DNA from: Astropecten irregularis
Taxonomy: Eukaryota > Echinodermata > Asteroidea > Paxillosida > Astropectinidae
Direction: 5' to 3'
Assembly (NCBI GenBank): GCA_963971285.1
Contig: OZ020248.1
Location: 23,147,873 to 23,211,872, forward strand
Length of the DNA stretch: 64,000 bases
The notes below the pieces were generated by a model that saw only the letters and a list, made by a program, of their open reading frames with translations, had not been told where the DNA came from and ran no database searches. This document shows, piece after piece, positions 1-12,200 of the stretch. How positions within the stretch are numbered: position 1 is the stretch's first letter; each line of letters starts with the position of its first letter. Position numbers and translations under genes: made by a program.

Positions 1-46
1 AATCTGCATTTCTTTGACAAAAACCAAAGCATAACATTACCTTTAA
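1..46 (-). repeat. Truncated end of a TTAA-flanked inverted-repeat element
   Basis: The window opens inside a copy of the abundant TTAA-flanked family. The visible part is the ATTCTTTGAC-like terminal segment running into ATTACCTTTAA, which matches the ends of the copies at 36791-37151 and 54713-55069. The rest lies outside the window. Confidence 0.7.
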
Positions 47-950
47 CGCTAGCCTTTCTTGTGATTTGGAGTGATTATCCTGATTTTTAAATTTCTTAAA
101 ATGAAATCCCTACGTTCTGTTACAGACAGACACAGTATAGTTCTAGTTTTTGTTTACAAATCCTTTGACCGAACATTGTACAGCCCAAATCGACCAGTTT
201 CATCTGTAGAATAGCCACTTACAACTACCATGTTTACTTTATTTGTCCATGTCACTGAACTTCTTGAATGTGCCTTTTTCCTTTCAGCCTTATTACGTTT
301 TGCCTTTTGACACCCTTTGTGGTATGGCACTCAGAAATTGTAGAAGGCTATAATGGAAAGTAGATAGTAAAGGATGACAATGCATAACATTTCAGACGGG
401 CTTAGCAATGTGCGTATAATGGCCAGCTGCACAATAGTAGTGCACATAATGGCTTTTGCCTGGTGTTAAAATACAAGTATAGGACTGCATGTATATTAAT
501 AGGCACGGCTGCGTGTACAAGCAAGGATTTGTGTAAAGTTGGCTGATAATTATGATGAGGTGTTTAAGATCAACTCCAACGGTTTCCGGACAAATTGTGG
601 GTCCTAATTTGAAGAGCTAGGCCTATTTGTAATAAACCAGAAAATGTCAATGCCCTCTTGTTATGCTCATGTTTTGTGTCCAAGAAAATGCATTTTTGTG
701 GGCATTTTCAAGCTGGAGTTGATCCTCTTTTGACAGAAACAACCGTACATATTTCTTTAATATCTGTGTAATGTATTACAAAGTGGACACAATGATAATA
801 TCATATTATTATATGATTTTAAAAGAATTGAAATCGTTGGAGTTGATCTTTAAAACAGATTCAACTCGAATTCAAATAAAGACTCCATGCAGTAAATTGG
901 GGGTTTATTTTGTTGCTGTTTATTTGGTGCAATGTCACCAATGTGGTTTT
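47..950. other. AT-rich intergenic DNA, no gene seen
   Basis: No open frame with a recognisable domain, no splice-flanked coding segment and no RNA gene is visible. The segment around 920-1040 reappears in diverged form at 1500-1610, so this region shares ancestry with the flank of the satellite array that follows. Confidence 0.5.
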
Positions 951-1044
951 ATCTGGCATTCAAACAAGTATTACAATATAATTAGTTTTGAAGAGAAATT
1001 CTTTTAGTGCAGACTGCACTAGTAATAGAACATAATAATTCAAC

Positions 1045-1388
1045 TATACAGTACAGGATTGGTAACATACCCAATCGGAAATGTTCACAGATTTACCTAT
1101 AGCTTCCCTCCGAATGAAGATGGTGCGTAAACAATACCATTAAAATATTTCCGTCTGAAATGGTGTATTTATCCAGAAATGAGTAAAACAAAGACCGAAA
1201 ACAGTTTTGATCTCGGGGTAAGATCAAAACCATTCAATTATGTTTTGTAAGTAAAAATTGAGTCGGGTTATCGCTATTTTCTTGTGATTCAGATGTCCGA
1301 TTGAGCTCAAATTTTCACATGCTCATTATTTCATCTTGATCACACAAAGCGTGAGTGCTGTTCTGTGACCTTTACCAATTATGTATTT
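1045..1388. repeat. Short inverted-repeat element, subfamily 2 of the TTAA group
   Basis: The order of motifs matches the copies at 20609-20916 and 48190-48548: a start resembling ACAGGATTGGTAACATACC, a GATCTCGGGGTAAGATC palindrome in the middle, and an end reading ACCAATTATGTA. Its outermost bases are eroded. It separates two copies of a local sequence (about 920-1040 and 1500-1610), which suggests an insertion or duplication event. Confidence 0.7.
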
Positions 1389-1589
1389 TTTCATTTAACG
1401 AGGAATTTTGTGTATATGGGCCGATATGTTGAGATGTTAAAAAGATTCACTTCATTTTAATTAAAAAAAAAAGACTCCAGTTTTTGGGGGGTCTTTTGTT
1501 GTAGCTTACTCAGTGCAATGTGGTTTTATCTGGTACTCAAAGCAGTATTACAACGTTCAGTTATATAGTTTTAAAGGGAAATCCTTATA

Positions 1590-2590
1590 GTGCAGACTGC
1601 ACTAGTAATGGAATATGATTTATTCAACTTAATGCTCCCGAAGACTACACTAATAGCACATAATATCTGCAATACTTTAATCAACTCCCGAAGATTACAC
1701 TATGACAAATAATATAATCAACTTAATCAACTCCTGCAGATTGCACTAATAGCACATAATATCTCCTATACTTTAATCAACTCCCGAAGACTACACTATG
1801 CCAAATAATATAATCAACTTGATCAACTCCTGCAGATTGCACTAATAGCACATAATATCTTCAATACTTTAATCAACTCCCGAAGATTACACTATGACAA
1901 ATAATATAATCAACTTGATCAACTCCTGCAGATTGCACTAATAGCACATAATATCTTCAATACTTTAATCAACTCCCGAAGACTACACTATGACAAATAA
2001 TATAATCAACTTGATCAACTCCTGCAGATTGCACTAATAGCACATAATATCTTCAATACTTTAATCAACTCCCGAAGATTACACTATGACAAATAATATA
2101 ATCAACTTGATCAACTCCTGCAGATTGCACTAATAGCACATAATATCTCCAATACTTAATCAACTCCCGAATACTACACTATGACAAATAATATAATCAA
2201 CTTGATCAACTCCTGCAGATTGCACTAATAGCACATAATATCTTCAATACTTTAATCAACTCCCGAAGATTACACTATGACAAATAATATAATCAACTTA
2301 ATCAACTCCTGCATATTGCACTAATAGCACGTAATATCTTCAATACCTTAATCAAATCCCGAATACTTATTATATACTTATTATATACTTAATAGCACAC
2401 ACCGGTACTATATTTAGCTTAATCAACTCCTGCAGAATAACACATAATATCTCCAAAACCTTAATCAACTCCCGAATACTTCACTAATTATAATTATACT
2501 TAATAGCACACACTATATTTAGCTTACTCAACTCCTGCAGAATGCACTAATAACACACATCCAAAACCTTAATCAACTGACTCCCGAACT
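1590..2590. repeat. 96-bp dimeric tandem satellite array
   Basis: The motif TCAACTCCCGAAG recurs at 1681, 1777, 1873, 1969, 2065, 2160 and 2256, a period of 96 bp (once 95). Each unit is built of two related halves of about 48 bp, one with TCAACTCCCGAAGATTACAC and one with TCAACTCCTGCAGATTGCAC. From about 2330 the array decays through shorter, deleted units. It is not coding. Confidence 0.92.
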
Positions 2591-2682
2591 CCTAAATAAA
2601 ATAATCATCATTAGTAATTATCCGATTGCTGCTATTTCTTAAATAGGAAAGTTTAGCGGCACCATATAGTCATTATGAACGT

Positions 2683-3194
2683 CTCAAAATAAGTTCTGCA
2701 ACTCAAGTTTGAGGGATGATATCTTTTTTGTTACTGATCTATGAACAGTGAAACTGGTATCATTGGAAAGCGTGATTATTCGTCTTTACAATGATGTGTC
2801 ATTTGTTATGCTTATGTAATCATGGAATGTACAGTCCTGATAAATATGCAGCAATGTCAAAAATTAAATGTTGCAAAATTCGTTGTTTTCAGTAGTGAAT
2901 TCCCAATCGTTTCGAGGATGGACTGAGTTTGATGAATGGTGTTGATGTGCTGATGCGTGAAAGCACGGTCCAAACATGGTGTATTTTCAGTTGCATTTTC
3001 TTTAACATTTCACTTCTGACTTTGCCCTTAATTCACAAGAAATGCAAATTCCATGATTACATAATCACAGCAAATGGCACATCATTGTAACCAGGAATAA
3101 TGAAGCTTTCAAATGATACCAGTTTCACCGTTCATAGGTCAGTAACAAAAAAGATACCAGCCTTCAAACTTGAGTTGCAGAACTTTTTTTTGAG
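2683..3194. repeat. Long inverted-repeat element just downstream of the DHRS12-like stop
   Basis: About 145 bp at the left end (beginning CTCAAAATAAGTTCTGCAAC) is the reverse complement, with some mismatches, of the right end (finishing GAACTTTTTTTTGAG). A central spacer of roughly 220 bp lies between. It begins 43 bp beyond the DHRS12-like stop codon, so the 3' untranslated region of that gene probably runs into it. Confidence 0.85.
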
Positions 3195-3236
3195 GAGTTT
3201 GCCTCAGAGCTAGCAATTTGCCTGTCAGAATCTGGG

Positions 3237-6200
3237 TTAGCCTGAGGTCATCTTAACAGCCAGAGCTTCCAATTCTTCCATCATTAATTTCTCCTCTTCT
3301 GGTGTTGACCGCGTCAAGTCTGTCATATGTTGGGGAATGACTTGCCGGTCTGAAAAAACAATGAAGAAGAATGGGTTAATAACAGACCGATGTCATACAC
3401 GGGTTAGGTTTTATGCAGAGTTTCTGCAGCTGGAAATACTGCTGAGCCAAGTTCCATACGCTTAGCAAATTTCAGCAGGGAACTATGCGTAGGTATAGTT
3501 TACAATGGATATAAATTTGATTGGCAACCTTATGTCTGCTATAAATAAGCAAATCATGTCTGTGCTTAGCATTTTTATTTCTGCCTTGCCGCTGTTTATA
3601 GGCCTATGTAATAATTTGGCCCCGCTGGAAAGGTGACCCATCTTCGCTAAGCAGATAAATGTTCGCTCTTAGAATGTTTTTTTTTTTGCCGTCTTAAGAT
3701 GCTCACATTTTGAAAATGGCATAGATATTGAATGCGTTTTTCGTGTTCTTCAATAAGCCATATGCGAGTAAAATCTCAATTACTAGTATCTGGTACACAT
3801 ACTTTTTTCATTGCACATAAAGACTCAAATTTGAATTGGCCCAAACTAAAAAATTTTGCTGTTTTATATCACATGATTCAAAGCTTTTGCATAGCGATAC
3901 CCATCTCTGGAATCTGGAATGAACTGGTTCCTTTTTGCCATTCTTATTCATCATGAACAGTACATTGGTGGTACAAGACGTATGCTATATTTTACTAAAG
4001 CAAAAGCTTGCCCTGAATCATGTGATACAGCAACAGTGTCTTCAATCTGGAGAATTTTGATGTTTAGATACATGGAAAGAATTCTACGGAAGCTTGAATT
4101 TGGAATTTGGCCATCGAAGTTTCCTTGATTCAGTTTTCCAGATATTGTTCGATTCTAATTCGCGAAAAGCTCATTCTGCAAGCTGTTGCCATTATATACC
4201 ACGCCTTGATTCGTCTTGCTGCATCTATAATAATCCGTATACATCTAATACCTCGATTTGATTGGTACACGAACCATCAAAATTAATGTCTGTGCTTACC
4301 CAGATACAAATTTCCGCTCTCGAACTTGGCCACTTTTTTCGCGATCGCCAGCCACAAGGCCGTGTCAGCGCCCTCTGTCGGCGATCTTCCGGGCTTGTTC
4401 AAGCCTGTGCGTTGGGCGTCTACATTTGCAAGGAACTGCCGGAGCGAAGGCGTGTCGACCACGCCCGGATGCATGGCCGAGAAATGGACACTCGTGTGCT
4501 CAGCTGACCAAAGCCTCATCATCACCAGTTGTTGTCGCTGTATGGGCATTTATTTTTGAAAGAAACTTTCAGAGAAATCGAAGTGAAATGTTCGAAACCG
4601 TCAAAGCAAGACAGCACAGCAATAATTATGTGTGGACATGTTGAAAGTGTTTTTTGTTCCATATTTGCCATTACATGGATGTCGCAGGTTCTAATCTCTT
4701 TTCAGCCAGGTTTTCTGTCTGAAAAACATTTCGGTGTGACCGTAAATCATGTTTATTCGTTTTAGATGAACGGGGAGTCATGGGTTGGCGTAGCGGTTCT
4801 TTCCTCGCCTTTCACCTCTGGCAGCCAGGGTTCGAGTCTGGCTCGGTCCACAAGTGGATTGGGTTTTCAGTCCCTACCTGATTCTTTGGGTTTTAATACC
4901 CAGAATATTACTCTTGGGTTTTCCTCCCACCTCTAAAACTGTATATCTTCTTCTCATCATCTTTCCATAAAAGGTTTCATCAGAGCTACAGTCCCTAGAG
5001 GGCGCTTTTGGGAATCCGTTGGTTTCGTAACCAGATATAAATAATGAGGCCGAAAAGAAAATTGTTGTGCTGCCCTCAGCGACCGACCATATAATGGCAA
5101 TACTTTTTGTCGGGATTTTTTTTTTTTTCGAGTCCTAAAGTATAAAAACTCACCATTTTTGACAGAAAATGTAAGATTTAGCAGTAATATTGGATATACT
5201 GAAAGAACTGTTTACTCCAGGTTCTCTTTTAATGTTGTGTCATTTAATATATTTCATATTTTATATATGTATGACCGACACAGTATTTATTCTTAAATGT
5301 TTAAAAGTCTGCCAAAAAAAAAACCAAAAAAAACGACCGACCCAAAATTTTAATTTTTCCACTTGAGGGCAACACAACAATTTTTCTTTTCGGCCTAATG
5401 ATAATATTGACCATTGTGTCCGAACGCGAACGGCCGAAGAGACGAACCTCCGAGACAAGAGTCGGGACCGTACCTTGCCCTGGGCGTAGCATTTGTGTCC
5501 GTCGAAGCGAACCATCTCGTCCCTCTTGAGATCTCTCAGGTTATCCAGTCCCATCTTCTCCGGAAATATCCCGACAGTAGACACTATGATCTGAAAGGAT
5601 TCGAAAAAATAATGACTTATCATTCGCCCCCAATGACGCATCTATGTGGTTTCTGCAGAAGTATATTTTGTTGTTTGTGACATTTGCTATTATTTTTTCA
5701 GAAGACTCACGTTCCGGTGAATGTGTTGGACGGTTTCTTTGTTTTTCTTTCAATGGTTATTTGTTTTAATATTTTTTAACCTACCCCTCTATTATTGATA
5801 CAGGTTTTAAACCTTCATTCATTTTGTGGTTTTTTTTTACTTAGCATGTATACTAATTATATATTCACATATTATGTAACAGGAAATATGCATTGATGCA
5901 TGCAATGAAATGTGAGGGTACCTTCTTAAACTGGAAATGAACAATCGCCATTCACACGGATGTGAGTGACCAACACCAGAAATAAAATCTGAAAATACCA
6001 AGCAAAAGCTGAAATCCAAATGATCTTATTCTTTTTAAAGCGTAACTAAGTATACAAACTGAAATTCTGAGTTAAAATCTCAAAACAAAAAACCACGAAA
6101 TTTAGATTTAAATCTGAAGTTTCACTTCCCTGTTTTCAGTGAAGTGATATGATAATCTCGTATAATTATTAGGCCAAACAAAATTGTTGTGTTGCCCTCA

Positions 6201-9200
6201 AATGGAGGTCGGTCGATTTTATTTTGTTTGCCGACTTTCAAAAATTTAAGAATAAATACAGGATGTATGGTCACCAGGGCTTATAAATCAACGGTCTTGG
6301 GTCGTTTTGAGGAGACACGCTTTTTTACTGCTAAATCTTACATTTTCTGTCAAAAATGGTGAGTTTTTTATACTTTAGGACTCGGAGAAAAAAAATCCCG
6401 ACCCAAAGTTTTGGCATTTTACGGTCGGTCGCTGATGACGGCAACACAACAATTTTTTTTTTCGGCCTTATACTCACAACCCTAGATCCTGGGGTGTTGG
6501 TCAGGAGAGGTAATAGGGCGGTGGTCAGTAGGTACACGCCCATCGTATTCATGGCGAAGTTTTCCTCCAGACCTTCTTCAGTCAGTCGCTTTTGATACAA
6601 CACACACGCAGCGTTGTTTATCTGTACTCAAAGACAAAAATAGACGGGATTTCTGTGTGTTCTCATCAGGCGCGGTTCTAGAGCCAAAATTTTAGGGGGG
6701 CTAGAAGAGCCATTATTTTGTTGGGGGGGCTAGAAGACCCAATATTTTGGGTTCTTCTAACACTCACTTCTGCTATGTCTTATTAGGGGTCGAAAAAACA
6801 TGCACATTATAGCCCACACAACGCGTTTTTATGTAATTGGCGCTTAATAACTGAACAAATCCAGTATTTTCAAGAATTTGTTTTTTCACTTGCATTTTTT
6901 TGGGCGTGGGCTAGACACAATTTTATTTGGGGGGCTACAGCCCCCCCTAGCCCCCCCGTAGAACCGCGCCTGGTTCTCATGCGCTTTTTCATGTGTAATA
7001 AATTGATGAAAACAAATAATGCTTGGAGTTTGAAGAGCCTGTATGCACGCGTTTCTATCCTTTGCACAGGGTCTTTCTCAAAGGCTAAAATGACAAGAGG
7101 ACAAGAACATGCAAATAAAAGATGCTCATAAATGGATGAGAGGATCGGGACAAGGGGGGGGGGGGGTTGGGTTGGTTGGGGGGGGGGGGGGGGGGGTAGG
7201 TTAGAGTAGTCAAACAGAGAGGGGTCAAATAGGCAAGATTAAAGGTACAAGACTACAAAAGGGTATATACATTATTTTTTTTTAGCTGTTTCGCATGCGG
7301 CGGAACAGCTATTGTTTTTGTTATTTTTTTTTTCTTTCTTTTTTTTTTTTTTTATTCCACTTTTTTCCCATAGACATAACACAGGGTTTTTATACAAGTC
7401 ACTTCTACCCTTATGCCAGTTCCGATCAACTTCATACTTGGCACATAGTTAGACCACCATCCCAGGTGCCATGCCGAAACATTTCGTCATCATGACGTCA
7501 TCACGTGCACCATGACGTCATCATAAATGTGCAAATTTCAAGGCTCTTTATCTCCGGAACTGCAAGTCCGATGCAAGTCAAACTTGGTATGGAAGTATAT
7601 GTGGCCGTGATATAGACAAAAATTGCAGTCACGTGTTGATGACGTCATCGTGCGATTTTATACGAATTATTCAATTTTTGGACCTTTTCTTTATATCTCA
7701 TGAACCACAAATCGTATTTTCGAAATTCTTTCGTCAAAATGTTTGTTAGGCTATAGGCACATGCCCCAAAATACCAAAAAGTGGTGACGTCATGATGACG
7801 TCATCAAAAAGCCGATTTTCTGATTCACATATAAGGGAATATCCAATGGTGATGAAACTTGGTGGATAGGTGGGGAATGGTACTAGTATCCTAAATTTGA
7901 AGTGACGTCACGATGACGTCATCGGCTTATTTTTTATTGATTTTTGAATATTTAATTTTGCCATTTTTTCCCAGAAAAACATATAAGCGTATATCCGAAC
8001 GTAATGAAACTTGGTGGGTAGGTATAAAATGGTATTAGTATCCCTAATGTAAATGTTGACCTTTTGTTTTTACTTGAAAGGGCGCCCTCAATGTGCCCCT
8101 TGATTGGAGTTAAGATTAGCCACACACACACACACACAAGCACATTGTTTTAGGACATGGTGGCTGACATCTTGCCTCATGCCTTTTTGTTGAGCAACAT
8201 TATGAAGACTAATATTTACTAAGAGAGTTGATCACCTATCTTTGATGTCAAATAGATGCAAGGAGGTATGTTTCAAGCTAACTTTTCTGTTATTCATTGA
8301 ATATTAGAACTTATAGTTAATCATAAATTTAGAGTTTATTCTCTCTATTTTAGAGCTGTTTTATTTGATACAATACATGTCATGATTGAGAATGAGATTC
8401 GTTTAGGACAGACTTTAGATTTAGTATAGAACATGTATTCATGTTGTTTCTTATGTATTATCGTTACAGTTTTCACGGAGCTTTATGGAATCTATGTGGA
8501 GAAGTGAACAATGACCCTATTCTACCAGCTTCTGTCGAGACCCTTGTCTATTATTATTAGTGATTATTTGAGTCAACGAAAACCCCCCCTAACGGCTAGC
8601 AACACATCTTTCTTCGATCAACTCTTACTTATGACCATGCGACTGTCGAGTTGCTGCCCGTTACAGTAAAAACTCCTGCGATTATGAACTGAATTTCATG
8701 AACTGAGGAGTGCATTTGAATTGGTCCTGTCTGGAACCGATCACCTTGATGTTGAATAGTTCGGAACATGTCATCATATGTTTCTTCTGGTGGGAGTCGC
8801 CCCCTTCCCCTTCTCTTGAGACGATGTCGTGCGCTGGAACTGGAGTAGTCCCCTACCCCCCTGTCTGCTTGTATACTGTGTGGCAATCCATTTCACCGAG
8901 CATCAATCTGCGATGGTCCGATTACCAATCTGCGATGGAACTGGCTGCCAACCTGTGATGAACCGAGTTCTAACCTGCGATGGCACCGAGTATCAACCTG
9001 CGATGGAACCGAGTATCAACCTGCGATGGAACCGTGTACCAACCTGCGATGCCATGTAGTACAACCCTGCGATGCAACAGACTACATTGAACCAGTGTCA
9101 CTACGTGCGACCAAGTGGAGCCTACTGAGCGTTTCCCCCTGTGTGAAACTGTGAACTTGTGAAGCCACTTCCCTGAACATTTTGACTACGAACTGTGCTC

Positions 9201-12200
9201 AAATTGTATCTTTTGCGATAATTTCTCATTGTGCATTTTTGTGTTTTCATCTCATGTATGAATAATTGATTTACAGGTACATGTAATTGTTGAAAGTGGT
9301 ATATTATTGATTGCAATTTATATTTTGTTCCCCTTTTTACATTCAATTTTATTTTTCTTTGAGATATATTTGCATTTTACCCCACTTTTATCACAATGCC
9401 ACCTCCTAAGGAAACAAAGCTGGAAATTACACAAGCCCAGCGCAGATTTCGGGCTTCTGTATCAGCATGGCGCAAGTGCGCCGGTCATCTAGAAAGATTA
9501 CTGTCAGATTCCAATGATGTAGCTACTCTGAAGCAAGGACGATGTGACTTGTCAGATGCGATGGCCCATCTATTATCTACAGAAGAAAGTCAAGATGTTT
9601 CATCCGACAAATATGAGTCTGTGGAAGAAGAAAACCATGTCCTCATAAAGAAAACATGCGAACGGATAATTCAACTCGAAGTTGATCGCAGTGAATCAAA
9701 GTCTACAGTGTCCTCTAGAAGCCATTATTCCCGGAGATCATCCAGTTCACGAGGGTCCATTGTAAACAACCGAGCTTCAGTAGCAACAGAGGCAGCAGCA
9801 ATCAGAGCCAAATTGAAGTTTGCTGATATCGAAGCAAATAAACGTGCTGAGCTGGAGTTGAAGAAAGCAGAATTAGAGAAAGTAAATGCGATGAAGGAAC
9901 TACATGTGGCAGAGGCGATAATGGAGGCTATGGACAAGGAACAACAATACAACAGCTTTGAGACCAGTAGTCATGGTAGTAGTGTGGGAGAAGTTTCTGA
10001 AGAAGAGAAACGTTCATACGTTGCAGAATATCTGGACTCCCACATGATGGCGGATCGACCGATACCTGCAGCTGTTGCCGACCCCCATGATCCTGCCTTG
10101 GTTCGAGCAATCAGTCCAACCTTTGCAGGTGACCAGAGTTCTCCATGGCCAACGAGGAACCTTCTTCAAGAGCCGCCTATCCCAACTACGACTACCAGCC
10201 TCAATCCCTTTGCCAGTAACTTCTCTCCAGAGTATGCGACAGACACCAGAAGGGCTACTATACCAGATGCGCAACCGACCCCATTTATGGGCAATTTGGG
10301 CATGTCTGCGGTTTCACCTGCATTCACTGTACAGTCCGACAAAGAAAGAGAGAGGCCTGCGAGTGACCAACAACGACAATTCTCTGACTTCGCCGAATGT
10401 CTGACGAAACAGTTCGCCATCAGTCGCCTGCCTCCACCAGAACCAGGGGTCTTTACCGGAGATCCGCTGAAGTACCCTAACTGGAAGAATTCCTTTGAAA
10501 CCCTAATCGAACAGAGAGGAATTCCCCCAGCAGAAAGGCTTCATTATCTGAAAAAATACATCGGTGGAGCAGCGAAACAGGCAGTCGAAGGATATTTCTT
10601 CCTCGCTACCGATGATGCGTTTATTCAGGCGAAGATGCTTCTACAGAAGAGGTACGGAGACCCCTTCGTGATTGGAAATGCCTTCCGAGACAAGTTGGAG
10701 TCTTGGCCCAAGGTCCCCCCTCGTGATGGAAGAGCCCTACGCAACCTGGCAGACTTCATGAGGCAGTGCCATGCCGCCATGGAAAACATTGGTCATCTAG
10801 GAGTTTTGAACGATGAGAGAGAGCATCAAAAGATTCTGACGAAACTCCCAGAGTGGCTGATCAATCGATGGGCTAGGAAAGTCTCCGAGTACAGAAACAA
10901 GACCGGAAGATACCCTGCATTTGCTGACCTATCGAAATTCATCGAAGACGAAGCCGACCTAGCCTGCGACCCCATAACATCTTTGCAAGGGATCAGAGGT
11001 CTTGTGACAGTAGATGGCAACAAACATGCGAATAACAAGACCAGGCCACCAGGAGCAAGCTCATTCAGCACAGGAGCAAATGAAACCCCATCCAATGCGA
11101 AACATGCACCAAAGCCAAAAGATTGTGGTTTGTGCGGGAAGCACCATCACCTGGATGCATGTCAATCATTCATCTCCATGACGATGGATGAACGGAAGGA
11201 ATTCATCAAGAAAAAGGGTTTCTGTTTTGGGTGCCTTACCCAGGGCCACATCTCCAATCATTGTAAGAAGAGATTGACCTGCAAAACCTGCTCACGACGT
11301 CATCCCACATCTCTGCATGGAGATGTCAAAGAGACGAATTTGAAGCCAACTGCGAACGTGACTGTGGTGGAACCTCAAGTTTCCTCAGAGACGCACAAGT
11401 CAGTCTGCTCCAACACCAGCGTCAGCCTCTTCAGCGGTACAGATGAAGGCGGCAAAAGTTCCATGACAGTTCCGGTATGGGTCTCCCATCGTGACAAGCC
11501 TGAAGTTGAGCGACTTGTCTATGCTCTATTAGACACCCAGTCCGACACAACATTTGTTCTTGAAAGTACGCGTGCCGCCCTGGGGATAACTGGCACTGAG
11601 GTTCAGCTACTTTTGTCGACAATGTTTGCGAAAGACCAAAGAGTGACCAGCAGCAAAGTCAGCGGCCTGATGGTAAGAGGCTACGACAGTCCACTGAAGA
11701 TTCCTCTCCCAACTGCGTATTCCAGAGGAGTGATGCCCGCCAATCGGTCTCACATCCCCACTCCGGACATGGCCAGAAAATGGCCACACCTAGAAAGGAT
11801 AGCTGACCTGCTGATGCCACTGTCAGACTGCGAAGTAGGCCTCCTCATTGGCTACAACTGTTCACGGGCCTTAGCACCACGCGATGTCATACCCCCCTTC
11901 GAAGATGAACCATACGCCCAGAAAACGGACCTTGGTTGGGGGATAGTGGGAGTGATTGATCAGATACAGGATGAGCCATGTGCATCTGATGTCATTGGTG
12001 TGAGCCACAGAGTCCATACCTGCGAGGTTCCATCTGCACTGACAACCAGCGAAGGAAAAGTGAAGATGAAAGACACACGATGCCGTGTTCAGATCTCCTT
12101 CAGAACCCGTGTCAAGGAGATCATCAACCCCTTTGATGTATCCAAAATGATGGAACTTGACTTTTCCGAGCGAACGACTAACGAGAAATCCCTATCACGA

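Noticed and set aside
1590-2590. CRISPR-like array
   Set aside because: The repeats are contiguous 96-bp dimers without unique spacers, in a eukaryotic setting. It is a satellite.
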